Source: CAYFZO01 sp965226235
GTDB taxonomy: Bacteria; Pseudomonadota; Gammaproteobacteria; Poriferisulfidales; Oxydemutatoraceae
DNA length: 64,000 nt
NCBI GenBank assembly: GCA_965226235.1
Contig: OZ245335.1
Coordinates: 248,001 to 312,000, forward strand
Direction of reading: 5' to 3'
The position numbers were made by a program, and so were the translations under genes. The notes under the pieces were generated by a model. It was not told the DNA's origin. It did no database searches and saw only the letters and a program-made list of their open reading frames with translations. Positions 9,237 through 17,642 of this stretch are shown one piece after another; positions within the stretch are counted from its first letter, which is position 1, and each line of letters starts with the position of its first letter.

Positions 9237-10172
9237 TTACCCCTCCTGCATCATTTTTTGTTGGCGGTCCATAATTTCACGGTCGGCATAATGATCCCCC
9301 AGCCTTAGCAGATGGTTCCGGACCGCTGCTTCGACCAACACGGCCAGGTTGCGCCCCGGAGCGACCGGAAGCGTAAACAGGGGGATATCCAAGCCCAGCA
9401 CGGAGTTGCTTTTTTCCTCGCTGACCAAGCGGTTTTTATTACCGTCTTTTTTGTGCAGCGGCTGCAGGTCGATAATCATTTTCAGGTACTTGCTGTTTTT
9501 GATCGCGCTGTCACCATACATTTCCCGAATGTTGAGTACGCCCAGGCCGCGTACTTCAAGGAAATCCTGAATCACCGGTGGCGCAGTGCCAACGATAATA
9601 TCCGGCGCGATGCGTGCGAACGATGGTGCATCGTCGGCGATCAGGCGATGTCCTCGCGTGATTAACTCCAGGGCAAGTTCGCTTTTTCCGACCCCGCTGG
9701 AGCCGGTGAGCAGGGCGCCCACGCTGATCACCTCCATGAAAACGCCGTGAAGGGTGATTTTCTTTGCCAGAAGACGGCTGAGGTAATAACGCAGGTCGTT
9801 GATCAGGCGTTCCCCGGCCATGTGGGATACAAACAACGCGATGTCGTTTCTGTCCGCACGGGTTCGTATTTCGGCAGGTGGTTGCAGATTGTTTGCTATG
9901 ATGATGATGATGGTCTCGCTGGGAAAAAGCCTGTCCAGCGCGATTTTGTAGTTGGTTTCGCTGATGGACTCAAGATAGTCCATTTCGGTCCTGCCGATAA
10001 TCTGTACCTGGGTCAAGTGAATCAGGTTGAAATACCCGACGATATCGACCTTGGGGTTTTCCTTGTCCTCAAGAAATCTTCTATCGGCACCATTTTTGCC
10101 GGCCACCCAGGTCAGTCTCAAATCCCTTCCTTGTTCGTCAAAAAGCCTTTTAACTGTCGGTTCCTGTTTCAT
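9237..10172 (-). CDS. hprK: HPr kinase/phosphorylase
   Basis: Phosphorylates and dephosphorylates the regulatory serine of HPr. The 311-residue protein has an N-terminal domain (about 1-130) and the catalytic domain with the P-loop GSSGVGKS at 157-164. The HprK signature region (VRGLGVLNIREMYG) follows. Length is standard. It is the first of the hprK-EIIA-ptsH-ptsI run and starts 18 bp after ptsN, so ptsN and hpf may lie in the same transcript. Confidence 0.94.
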   Translation of the reverse strand: MKQEPTVKRLFDEQGRDLRLTWVAGKNGADRRFLEDKENPKVDIVGYFNLIHLTQVQIIGRTEMDYLESISETNYKIALDRLFPSETIIIIIANNLQPPAEIRTRADRNDIALFVSHMAGERLINDLRYYLSRLLAKKITLHGVFMEVISVGALLTGSSGVGKSELALELITRGHRLIADDAPSFARIAPDIIVGTAPPVIQDFLEVRGLGVLNIREMYGDSAIKNSKYLKMIIDLQPLHKKDGNKNRLVSEEKSNSVLGLDIPLFTLPVAPGRNLAVLVEAAVRNHLLRLGDHYADREIMDRQQKMMQEG

Positions 10173-10190
10173 CGCGTGTAGCCGGCCGGC

Positions 10191-10634
10191 TTATCCCTTG
10201 AGAATCTCGATAATCTGTTCGCTGGTAGACGCTTCCTGAAGCTTACTGATGCACTCGGGGGCTTCGAGTCTGCGCGCAAGCGTTGCGACCAGTTCGAGGT
10301 ATTCGGCATTGTCCCCTTCGGGTATCAACAGCGCGAAGAACAATGACGCCGGAAGCCCGTCAGGCGCGCCATATTCAATTGCGCTCTGGGTCCTGAGGAG
10401 GCATATGAATGGCTCGTCGATTCCGGCGATACGACAGTGTGGCAGCGCGATACCTTTTCCAAGAGCCGTACTGCCGATTTTTTCTCGTTCGAACAGTCGT
10501 TCGAATATTAATTTGGAGTTGCTCCCGCTGCTTTCCCCCAATATTTCTGCAAGTGCTTCCAGTGCTTTCTTTTTACTGTGCGCCGGATTGGAAAGGGAGA
10601 CTGAAATATGCTGCAAACACAAGCAAAAACTCAT
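10191..10634 (-). CDS. ptsN: Nitrogen-regulatory PTS EIIA protein
   Basis: EIIA(Ntr) of the regulatory PTS, which in other bacteria controls potassium transport and nitrogen or carbon balance according to its phosphorylation. The 147-residue protein carries the phospho-histidine motif GIALPH at about His66 and the SKKKALEALAEIL helix of the family. The N-terminus is slightly shorter than in E. coli but covers the whole fold. The gene lies 18 bp after hpf, reproducing the conserved hpf-ptsN pair. Confidence 0.92.
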   Translation of the reverse strand: MSFCLCLQHISVSLSNPAHSKKKALEALAEILGESSGSNSKLIFERLFEREKIGSTALGKGIALPHCRIAGIDEPFICLLRTQSAIEYGAPDGLPASLFFALLIPEGDNAEYLELVATLARRLEAPECISKLQEASTSEQIIEILKG

Positions 10635-10652
10635 TCTCTTGCCCGCCGCAGG

Positions 10653-10976
10653 TTACTTTCGAAAGTTGTGGTGTTCCACTTCTTTTTCGTGATGGTTTTT
10701 GAGCTTTTCCTTATGCTTGACAAGTTGCCGATCCAGCTTGTCGATCATTCGGTCGATTGCAACGTACATGTCCTCTGCGCTGGAAAGCGCAAAGAAGGTA
10801 TGTCCGCGCACGTGGATAGTAGCTTCGGCGATATGTTTCAGCTTTTCTACCTTCAGATTCACGTGAATGTCTACCACCTGACTAAAATGCGCTTTCAACT
10901 TGTTGATTTTTTCCTCGACGAGGCGGCGCATAGGCGTCGATGCTTCCAGGTGCTGTGCTGACAATTTCAGGTTCAT
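10653..10976 (-). CDS. hpf: Ribosome hibernation promoting factor, short form
   Basis: Binds the 30S subunit in slow growth and promotes inactive 70S or 100S ribosomes. The 107-residue protein shows the beta-alpha-beta-beta-beta-alpha HPF/RaiA fold region, starting MNLKLSAQHLEAS and ending in a basic, His-rich tail. It is the short form, with no C-terminal dimerisation domain. It pairs with ptsN as usual, but the rpoN gene that normally precedes hpf is absent; the upstream neighbour is the divergent kdsC. Confidence 0.93.
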   Translation of the reverse strand: MNLKLSAQHLEASTPMRRLVEEKINKLKAHFSQVVDIHVNLKVEKLKHIAEATIHVRGHTFFALSSAEDMYVAIDRMIDKLDRQLVKHKEKLKNHHEKEVEHHNFRK

Positions 10977-11076
10977 GGCTTACTGTTGGGATTTTATCAC
11001 TGTTGTTCAGGGTTTTGTTTCATGGCAAGCGATCCTGAGGCAGGCTTTGTTTCGAGCCGGATTCGTATCGGGCAGC

Positions 11077-11105
11077 TTGTATCCTGCATAAAACAGGGCT
11101 ATTTT
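11077..11105 (+). promoter_or_regulatory. Possible sigma-70 promoter for kdsC-lptCAB
   Basis: TTGTAT and TATTTT are separated by 17 bp in the 139-bp divergent spacer between hpf and kdsC. The predicted start would fall only a few bases before the kdsC ATG at 11116, giving an almost leaderless message. No clear Shine-Dalgarno site precedes that ATG. Confidence 0.4.
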
Positions 11106-11115
11106 ATGCTCAGCC

Positions 11116-11649
11116 ATGCAGGGTACTCTCATACAGCGGGCTGCTGCAATCAAACTCGTGGTCTTTGATGTTGACGGCGTATTGACGCAGGGGCGACTGT
11201 ATGCCGGCAGTGACGGGGAAGAACACCTGGCGTTTCACGTCAAGGATGGTCATGGAATCCGCCTGTTGCTTCACTACGGCATCCAGGTAGCAATACTTTC
11301 CGGGCGCAAATCGGCCGCCGTGTCCAGGAGAATGGAGGAATTGGGCGTGGGTGTCGAGTATGTGTACCAAGGTATGCGCGAAAAGGGAGCGGGGTTCGAG
11401 TTGTTGCTCGGCGACTGCGCTATTGCGGCCGAGGAGACCGCTTACATGGGGGACGATCTTCCCGATATCGCCGCGATGCAGCGCGCTGGATTTGCCTGCG
11501 CCGTATCCGACGCTCACCCTGAGGTCGTGTGCCGTGCCGACTGGGTCGCGCAGTTGGCCGGCGGCTGCGGGGCGGTTCGCGAGTTGTGCGATTTTCTGCT
11601 CAAGGCACAGGGTCGGTGGAAAAGCGTGCTTGAGTATTGTTCCACTTGA
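11116..11649 (+). CDS. kdsC: 3-deoxy-D-manno-octulosonate 8-phosphate phosphatase KdsC
   Basis: Removes phosphate from KDO-8-P to give KDO for the LPS inner core. It is a HAD-superfamily protein with no cap domain: motif I DVDGVL, motif II SGRKS and motif III GDDLPD are all present. It has 177 residues, with a somewhat shorter N-terminus than E. coli KdsC; an in-frame stop at 11089 rules out a much earlier start. It overlaps the start of lptC. It heads the kdsC-lptC-lptA-lptB operon. Confidence 0.94.
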   Translation: MQGTLIQRAAAIKLVVFDVDGVLTQGRLYAGSDGEEHLAFHVKDGHGIRLLLHYGIQVAILSGRKSAAVSRRMEELGVGVEYVYQGMREKGAGFELLLGDCAIAAEETAYMGDDLPDIAAMQRAGFACAVSDAHPEVVCRADWVAQLAGGCGAVRELCDFLLKAQGRWKSVLEYCST

Positions 11650-12197
11650 AACGCCGTGCCTTTTTGCTGTATTGCGTAGCGGTCGGACTGCTTTGCGTAT
11701 TTTCCTACCTGCCATTGGGGTCTTCGGCTGTAACGCCGATTGAGGATCGTTTCGATACCAGCGACGCGATGATCCAGGTGGAGATGAACGCCTACGGATC
11801 CGATGGCCACAGACGCTACCATACTGAAAGCGCAGAGGTCATCCATCTGCACGAGGACAGCCTGCTTGTATTCGAGCGGGTCAGGATGCGGTATTACACG
11901 GATGGCAGGCAGACTGTATCGTTACGTTCCGAGCGCGGGACAGCGTCGGACAGGACGAAACTCATCGAACTCGATGGAACAGTAACGCTGGAGCAATTTG
12001 GAGATGATGGACGTGTGCAGCAACGGGCGGTGACGCGCGACGTGGATATCCGGACCGATCAATGGATCGCGGTCACGGAGGACACGGCGACGCTTGAACG
12101 AGGAGACCTGGTGACCACGGGACGCGGCATGATTGCCGACCTCAGGCAGGGCACCATCGAGCTACTCGAAAACGTGAGAACTTCCCATGAGATGTAA
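11637..12197 (+). CDS. lptC: LPS export protein LptC
   Basis: Bitopic inner-membrane protein of the Lpt bridge that receives LPS from LptB2FG and hands it to LptA. One N-terminal membrane helix (about residues 8-24) is followed by a periplasmic beta-jellyroll region, 186 residues in all. Only TTG codons are available as starts: the one at 11637, or the one at 11646 that overlaps the kdsC stop as TTGA. The choice between them is open. It overlaps lptA by 11 bp. Confidence 0.88.
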   Translation: MFHLKRRAFLLYCVAVGLLCVFSYLPLGSSAVTPIEDRFDTSDAMIQVEMNAYGSDGHRRYHTESAEVIHLHEDSLLVFERVRMRYYTDGRQTVSLRSERGTASDRTKLIELDGTVTLEQFGDDGRVQQRAVTRDVDIRTDQWIAVTEDTATLERGDLVTTGRGMIADLRQGTIELLENVRTSHEM

Positions 12198-12648
12198 CCC
12201 CGGCCGGCTCATCCATTTCAGCCTGCTACTCTGGGTTTCAGTGGTATCGGCTCAGTCCGGCGGGATCGAGTTTGAGTCGGATAGCTTTTCCTATGATGAC
12301 GGTTCCGGCGTCGCGATTTATCGCGGTGATGTCAAGGTTATCCGAAGCGATATGCTGTTGCGGGGTGATGAAGTCGAGGTGTTTTCCGAGGATGGCAGGA
12401 TTTTGCGCATCGTGTCGCGCGCCAACCCGAGTGTTTTCCTGGATCGGTCGGAAGACGGAGGGTTTACAGCCGAGGCAAGGCAGATCGAGTATGACGTTGA
12501 GAAGAAAACCGTCTTTTTGTCAGGCGACGCAAAGGTTATCGACGGGAAGCAAACCCTTGAAGGAGACCACATTGTCTATGACCTGGAGAAAAAACGGATC
12601 AACGCGACAAAAGGCCAGGGACGAGTACGTTTACGGATCCAGGATTGA
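12187..12648 (+). CDS. lptA: Periplasmic LPS-binding protein LptA
   Basis: Forms the periplasmic bridge that carries LPS to the outer membrane. The 153-residue precursor has a signal peptide with probable cleavage after VVSAQ (about residue 23). An OstA-like beta-jellyroll follows with the alternating hydrophobic pattern (AIYRGDVKVIRSDMLLRGD, VFLSGDAKVIDG). It overlaps lptC and runs up to lptB, giving the standard lptC-lptA-lptB order. Confidence 0.92.
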   Translation: MRCNPGRLIHFSLLLWVSVVSAQSGGIEFESDSFSYDDGSGVAIYRGDVKVIRSDMLLRGDEVEVFSEDGRILRIVSRANPSVFLDRSEDGGFTAEARQIEYDVEKKTVFLSGDAKVIDGKQTLEGDHIVYDLEKKRINATKGQGRVRLRIQD

Positions 12649-12659
12649 GGCGTGGTGTC

Positions 12660-13385
12660 ATGGGTGAATTGACTGCGTCCTCCCTGAGCAAGAAGTACCG
12701 TGGCCATCGTGTGGTCGATTCGGTTTCTCTCGAGGTGAAAAGCGGCGAGATCGTTGGGCTGCTCGGCCCGAACGGCGCCGGGAAAACCACGGTGTTCTAT
12801 ATGATCATTGGCCTGGTTGAAGGAGATTCCGGGCGCGTTTTGCTCGACGGGGAAGACATCTCCCATTTGCCGATGCATTCCCGTGCCAGGCGCGGGATCG
12901 GCTACTTGCCCCAGGAAACATCGCTGTTCCGAAAATTGACCGTGGAGGACAATTTGCGGGTCGCTTTGGAGGCACGTGGTGATTTGAGTCGAAGTGAACG
13001 CGAATCACGGCTCGAGAAACTGCTGGCCGAATTTCATCTTCGGCAAGTGCGTTCATGTCATGGGGTTTTGCTGTCCGGCGGAGAAAAGCGCAGGGTTGAA
13101 ATCGCCCGCGCGTTTGCGGTTGAGCCAGCATTCATTCTGCTGGACGAGCCCTTTGCCGGGGTCGATCCAGTGGCGGTTGCCGATGTGAAAAAACTGACCC
13201 GGGATCTGTGCGACTACGGCATCGGTGTGCTGATAACGGACCACAACGTCAGGGAAACCCTGAATATCTGCGATCGTTCCTATATTGTCAGCGAAGGGCG
13301 AGTCATCGCCTCGGGAAACACCCAGGAAATCATTAGCAACGAGCAGGTAAAGCAGGTTTACCTTGGGGGCGACTTCCGGGTGTAG
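12660..13385 (+). CDS. lptB: LPS export ABC transporter ATPase LptB
   Basis: Cytoplasmic ATPase that powers LPS extraction through LptFG. It shows Walker A GPNGAGKT, the ABC signature LSGGEKRR, Walker B ILLDEPFAGVDP and the H-loop in ITDHNVRE. I chose the ATG at 12660 because GAGG lies about 9 bases upstream; a TTG at 12645 overlapping the lptA stop is possible but less likely. The length is 241 residues. In most gammaproteobacteria rpoN follows, but here the next gene is kdsD on the other strand, 20 bp away. Confidence 0.95.
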   Translation: MGELTASSLSKKYRGHRVVDSVSLEVKSGEIVGLLGPNGAGKTTVFYMIIGLVEGDSGRVLLDGEDISHLPMHSRARRGIGYLPQETSLFRKLTVEDNLRVALEARGDLSRSERESRLEKLLAEFHLRQVRSCHGVLLSGGEKRRVEIARAFAVEPAFILLDEPFAGVDPVAVADVKKLTRDLCDYGIGVLITDHNVRETLNICDRSYIVSEGRVIASGNTQEIISNEQVKQVYLGGDFRV

Positions 13386-13406
13386 CCTGTCTCTGTCGTT
13401 CTCGGT

Positions 13407-14381
13407 TCAAAGGCCGGCGTGCAGCAGGATGTGGATGCTGATTGCGCCCGCAAGTCTGCCACCGTCGTCAAGTACCGGCATTGCATTGATTTTCCTGGAT
13501 TCCATCTTTTCCAGGACGGTAAACGCCAGGTTGTCGGTTTTTGCCGCGTGGAAGTCTACGGTCATCGTCTGGCCGATGGTCGCCGCGCGCAGGTCCACCC
13601 GTTTGTCGATACAGCGTCGTAAATCGCCGTCGGTAAAGATGCCGAGCACGCGCTGATCATTGTCGATTACCAGCGTCATACCCAATCCCTTGGCCGACAT
13701 TTCGAGCAAGGCGTCGAGCAGTGGTGTTTCGGGAAGTACTCCGGGCACATCGTCGCCGGTACACATCAGGTTCTCGACCAGCAGCATTAGTCGACGGCCG
13801 ATTTGCCCGCTCGGGTGCGTGCGGGCGAAGTCGTCGGAGGTGAACCCCTTCGTTTGCGACAGCACGATTGCCAGCGCGTCACCCATCGCCAGCGTTGCGG
13901 TGGTGCTGGCGGTTGGAGCCAGTCCCAGGGGGCAGGCCTCTTGTTCTATGCCGACGTCGAGGCATACGGTTGCCGCTTTAGCCAGGCTCGAGGCAGTATT
14001 GCCCGCGAGTGCAATGATCGGTATTTTCAGCCTTTTGATCGGTGCGATCAGTGCTTTTATTTCACTGGCTTCCCCCGAATGAGAGATGAGCATGGTGACG
14101 TCGTTTGAACACAGCATGCCCAGGTCGCCATGTGCAGCTTCGGTTGGGTGCATGGAAAATGCGGGATTGCCGGTGCTCGCAAGCGTCGAGGCAATCTTGT
14201 TCGCGATATGCCCGGATTTCCCGACCCCCATCACCACAATACGCCCGCTGCATTGGTGTAGGTATTCGCAGGCGATCAGAAAATTTTCGTCGATCCTGTT
14301 TTTGAGTTCGATGATCGCATGCGCTTCGGTATCGAGCACTGTCAGTGCCGACTTTTTGATTTCTTCAAGTTCTAATCGCAT
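13407..14381 (-). CDS. kdsD: Arabinose-5-phosphate isomerase KdsD
   Basis: Converts ribulose 5-phosphate to arabinose 5-phosphate, the first step to KDO. The 324-residue protein has an N-terminal SIS domain (GVGKSGHIANK near 52, then HPTEAAHGDLGML) and a C-terminal CBS pair (about 205-324). It lies convergent to lptB, while its partner kdsC is in the plus-strand operon, so the usual yrbG-kdsD-kdsC-lpt order is kept but split by an inversion. The downstream product KdsC is 2 kb away. Confidence 0.94.
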   Translation of the reverse strand: MRLELEEIKKSALTVLDTEAHAIIELKNRIDENFLIACEYLHQCSGRIVVMGVGKSGHIANKIASTLASTGNPAFSMHPTEAAHGDLGMLCSNDVTMLISHSGEASEIKALIAPIKRLKIPIIALAGNTASSLAKAATVCLDVGIEQEACPLGLAPTASTTATLAMGDALAIVLSQTKGFTSDDFARTHPSGQIGRRLMLLVENLMCTGDDVPGVLPETPLLDALLEMSAKGLGMTLVIDNDQRVLGIFTDGDLRRCIDKRVDLRAATIGQTMTVDFHAAKTDNLAFTVLEKMESRKINAMPVLDDGGRLAGAISIHILLHAGL

Positions 14382-14465
14382 GGCGGATGTCGTCTATCGG
14401 GTGCTGTCCGGTTGCACATTATCCAAGGTGCACTGTATCAAGACCAGGACAGGATGCGCGCACCA

Positions 14466-15422
14466 TCATCTGGCTCCAAGATACAGGACGCTTTGATAGG
14501 CAACAAAGCAGACCAACAGCAGCCCTCCTTTGAATCGCCCCAATGATAAACGCGGCGGCACCAGGAACAGCAATAAAAATAATAACAGGGTAGCCCCGAC
14601 CGCTACCGGATAATCGCGTCCCAGCACTTCGCCAGGCAAAGTGTCCGGTGAAATCAGAGCGGGAATGCCGATAACGGCCAGGCTGTTGAAGATATTGGAT
14701 CCAAAAATATTTCCCAGGACTACCGCGTAGTGCTTGCGCGAAATGCCGGTCAGCGTCGTTGAAAGTTCTGGCAGGCTGGTACCGACCGCGATGACACTCA
14801 AGCCAATCACCAGTTCGGATACGCTGAAATACCTCGCGGTGCTGATCGCGCAGGAAATGACCACCTGGCAACTGATGAGCAACGCTAGCAGAGAAATGAT
14901 CAGCCACAACCAGGTATGCCGGGTTTGGGTTGTTGGTATTTTTTCCGGGGTGATGGGTGCTTCTGTTCTTTTCAGGTACCACAGGCAGGCAGCGAACCCA
15001 AGCAGCAGGATGAGCGCATCGCCGCGGCTCAAATGATGATTGTCGAGCAACAGCAGGCCCGGCAATGCGGTCGCCAGCAGCAGGACACCGGATTGCCGCC
15101 CGAGGTGAGCCGCGGGCGGCTTGAGTGTGGCAACGAGTAAGGCAATCCCGAGTACCAGCAGGATATTGGCAGTATTGGAGCCTAGCGCGTTGCCGATGGC
15201 GAGTGCCAGCCTGTGGTTCAGAGCAGCAAAGATCGAAGTCGAAATTTCCGGGGCAGACGTTCCAAAGCCGATGATGATGGCGCCAATGATGAAGGGGGGC
15301 AGGCGCAGTTGGCGTGATAGCGCCACCGCGTTCAGCAGCATTTTATCCGCCGACCAGAAAACACCCCCGAGTGCTACCAGCAGACCGGGAATCGCAAGTT
15401 GGGGAGGGATGTCAATTTCCAT
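14466..15422 (-). CDS. yrbG: YrbG-family sodium/calcium exchanger
   Basis: Inner-membrane cation antiporter of the CaCA family. The 318-residue protein is almost entirely hydrophobic helices, with two inverted repeats bearing the alpha motifs: GFGTSAPEISTS with GNALGSNTANILLVLG in the first half, and AVGTSLPELSTT with GNIFGSNIFNSLAVIG in the second. It lies upstream of kdsD, as in E. coli (yrbG-kdsD), with an 84-bp gap. The ion is known for the family but cannot be read from the sequence. Confidence 0.9.
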   Translation of the reverse strand: MEIDIPPQLAIPGLLVALGGVFWSADKMLLNAVALSRQLRLPPFIIGAIIIGFGTSAPEISTSIFAALNHRLALAIGNALGSNTANILLVLGIALLVATLKPPAAHLGRQSGVLLLATALPGLLLLDNHHLSRGDALILLLGFAACLWYLKRTEAPITPEKIPTTQTRHTWLWLIISLLALLISCQVVISCAISTARYFSVSELVIGLSVIAVGTSLPELSTTLTGISRKHYAVVLGNIFGSNIFNSLAVIGIPALISPDTLPGEVLGRDYPVAVGATLLLFLLLFLVPPRLSLGRFKGGLLLVCFVAYQSVLYLGAR

Positions 15423-15634
15423 GGAGAGGTTTTCCAGGGGCTACCAAGGGGCTACTATACGGGGCTCGTGGCAAAGTGAGGTTGTTCCGGGTGGTGGCCG
15501 AAGCGCGCAACAGCCGTGACACGGATGTCATCATCGGTATACTATTGTCGATCTCCCGATACCAGGCCCCCGCTTTCCAAGTGGAAAACCGGCGGCTTGC
15601 CGGACTTGAATGGATGGCCTCCCTGACTTCTGAA

Positions 15635-15640
15635 TATAAT
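15635..15640 (+). promoter_or_regulatory. -10 element, probable mlaC promoter
   Basis: A perfect TATAAT lies 28 bp before the mlaC ATG at 15669, in the 246-bp divergent spacer from yrbG. The only TTGAAT-like hexamer is too far upstream (23 bp), so the -35 is unclear. The rest of the spacer holds no gene that I can support. Confidence 0.45.
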
Positions 15641-15668
15641 ACTCTGTCGGACAAAAAACGTATTGACC

Positions 15669-16310
15669 ATGAAGAGCACTGAATCAACCTGGAAACTTGC
15701 GCGTGGAAACCTTTACGCGCTGGTTGTGATGATCCTGCTGACCGCAGGCATCGGACAGGCTGACGAGTGGAGCGATGCGAGACAGGTGATGCAACAAGCC
15801 ACCGACGAGTTGCTGCGACGTTTGAACGTGCAGTACGGCGAGCATTCCGATGACCCCCAGCACTTGTATGGGGTCATTGAGGAAGTGATATTGCCGATAA
15901 TGGATATGGAGACCTTCTCGCGCCTGGTATTGTATAAGCATTGGCAGCCTCTTAGCGACTCGCAGAGACGCAATTTCGTCGAGAGTTTCCAGTCCATGCT
16001 GATCAGAACCTACGGCAAAAGGTTGCTGCTGACCGAGGTGGAGAACCTGGCAATTGAATATGATCCGGAGCCAAAAGGCGATCCAGGCAAAAAATACCAG
16101 ATCGTCGGAAGCCGGGTGCTTCTGGGAAGCGGCGAGGAGCCGCTGGATGTCAGCTATTCGTTGATCGACCAGGATGGCTGGAAGGTGTTCGACATCATTA
16201 TCAACGGCACCAGTCTGGCCAGACAGCTTCGCGGTGCTTACGACACGGAGATCCAGGAATCCGGGTTCGATGCCTTGCTTGAGCGTTTGGAAAAGGCCGG
16301 CGCGCAGTAA
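15669..16310 (+). CDS. mlaC: Periplasmic phospholipid-binding protein MlaC
   Basis: Shuttles phospholipid between the MlaFEDB complex and the outer membrane. The 213-residue precursor has a signal peptide (hydrophobic stretch about 17-30, then QADE) and the Tol-Tol/MlaC fold with typical stretches such as SRLVLYKHW, FVESFQSMLIRTYG and GWKVFDIIINGTSL. The ATG at 15669 is preferred over a TTG two codons earlier. The gene stands alone: mlaF, mlaE, mlaD and mlaB are not beside it, although murA follows as in the usual mla-murA order. Confidence 0.92.
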   Translation: MKSTESTWKLARGNLYALVVMILLTAGIGQADEWSDARQVMQQATDELLRRLNVQYGEHSDDPQHLYGVIEEVILPIMDMETFSRLVLYKHWQPLSDSQRRNFVESFQSMLIRTYGKRLLLTEVENLAIEYDPEPKGDPGKKYQIVGSRVLLGSGEEPLDVSYSLIDQDGWKVFDIIINGTSLARQLRGAYDTEIQESGFDALLERLEKAGAQ

Positions 16311-16346
16311 AGCTGGAACTCGCTCCTGTTTGTCTTCATCTGCCGG

Positions 16347-17609
16347 ATGGAAAAGCTTTATATCAGAGGAGGCCGATGCCTCAACGGAGAGGTTTCCATA
16401 TCCGGGGCAAAAAATGCAGTACTGCCGATTCTTGCGGCAACCCTGCTTACCGATCAGTGTGTCACGATCAATAACGTTCCTCATCTGCACGATGTGACCA
16501 CGACGATCAATCTGCTGAGGCAGATGGGTGTTTCGGTGCTTCTCAAAGAGCACATGAGTCTTGAGGTGCAGGCCGACGCGGTGGAAAACCTGTTCGCGCC
16601 TTATGAGATTGTCAGGACCATGCGGGCTTCGATGCTGGTGCTCGGTCCGATGTTGGCGCGCTACGGCCGTGCCAAAGTTTCTCTTCCAGGCGGGTGTGCC
16701 ATTGGCCTGCGGCCTGTCAACATGCACCTGGATGCTTTGCGCAAGATGGGGGCGGAAGTCGAGATAGTGGAAGGATATATCGAGGCGCGCGTAAAAGGTC
16801 GTTTCAAAGGCACGCGCGTCAAATTTGACCGGGTTACCGTGACCGGTACGGAAAACCTGCTGATGGCGAGTACCCTGGGCAAAGGGACCACGATCATAGA
16901 AAATGCGGCATGCGAGCCTGAAGTGGTGGATTTGGCCAACTGCCTGAACCGAATGGGGGCCCAGATCGAAGGGCAGGGCACTTCGCTGATCGTAATTCAT
17001 GGGTGTCCCGAACTCGGCGGCTGTTCTTTTGACGTATTGCCTGACAGGATTGAAACTGCAACGTTTCTGACCGCGGGTGCGATGACCGGCGGCCATGTCA
17101 AGGTCAAGAAAGCACGCGCTGACTTGATCGGTGCCGTGCTTGCGAAGCTTGACGAATGTGGCGCGCACATCAATATTGACGGCGACAGCATAGAGTTGCA
17201 AATGAATGGGCACAGACCGAAGTGTGCCGATGTAACCACCGCGCCGTATCCTGCTTTTCCGACCGATATGCAAGCGCAATTCACGAGTCTCAACGCGATT
17301 GGCGAAGGCGTGGGGACGATTACCGAAACCGTTTTTGAGAACCGTTTCATGCACGCGCTGGAAATGCAGCGTATGGGAGCAGACATCAGCATTTTGGGCA
17401 ACCGCGTCGTGGTTAGAGGCAAGAAGTGTCTGAAGGGAGCCGCGGTCATGGCGACGGACCTGCGCGCTTCGGCTTCGCTGGTGCTCGCGGGGCTGGTCGC
17501 CGACGGCGAGACGATAGTCGACCGCATCTACCACATAGACCGCGGCTACGAGTGTATCGAGGAAAAATTGCTACAACTGGGCGCTGATGTACAACGCCTG
17601 TCGAACTGA
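16347..17609 (+). CDS. murA: UDP-N-acetylglucosamine 1-carboxyvinyltransferase MurA
   Basis: First committed step of peptidoglycan synthesis, moving enolpyruvate from PEP onto UDP-GlcNAc in the cytoplasm. It has the two-domain EPSP-synthase-like fold, the N-terminal SGAKNAVLPILAA motif and the catalytic cysteine at residue 117 (PGGCAIGLRPVNMH). A Cys at this place is the fosfomycin-sensitive form. At 420 residues the length is standard. It lies between mlaC and hisG; the ibaG gene often found before murA is missing. Confidence 0.96.
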   Translation: MEKLYIRGGRCLNGEVSISGAKNAVLPILAATLLTDQCVTINNVPHLHDVTTTINLLRQMGVSVLLKEHMSLEVQADAVENLFAPYEIVRTMRASMLVLGPMLARYGRAKVSLPGGCAIGLRPVNMHLDALRKMGAEVEIVEGYIEARVKGRFKGTRVKFDRVTVTGTENLLMASTLGKGTTIIENAACEPEVVDLANCLNRMGAQIEGQGTSLIVIHGCPELGGCSFDVLPDRIETATFLTAGAMTGGHVKVKKARADLIGAVLAKLDECGAHINIDGDSIELQMNGHRPKCADVTTAPYPAFPTDMQAQFTSLNAIGEGVGTITETVFENRFMHALEMQRMGADISILGNRVVVRGKKCLKGAAVMATDLRASASLVLAGLVADGETIVDRIYHIDRGYECIEEKLLQLGADVQRLSN

Positions 17610-17642
17610 TAGCGTCAGCGCGCGTTTCCACGGCATCCCGCG

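Noticed and set aside
15684..17534. Open frame of 616 codons on the minus strand opposite mlaC, murA
   Set aside because: It lies wholly opposite two certain genes on the plus strand and has no family-like motif; long antisense frames are common here because of codon bias.
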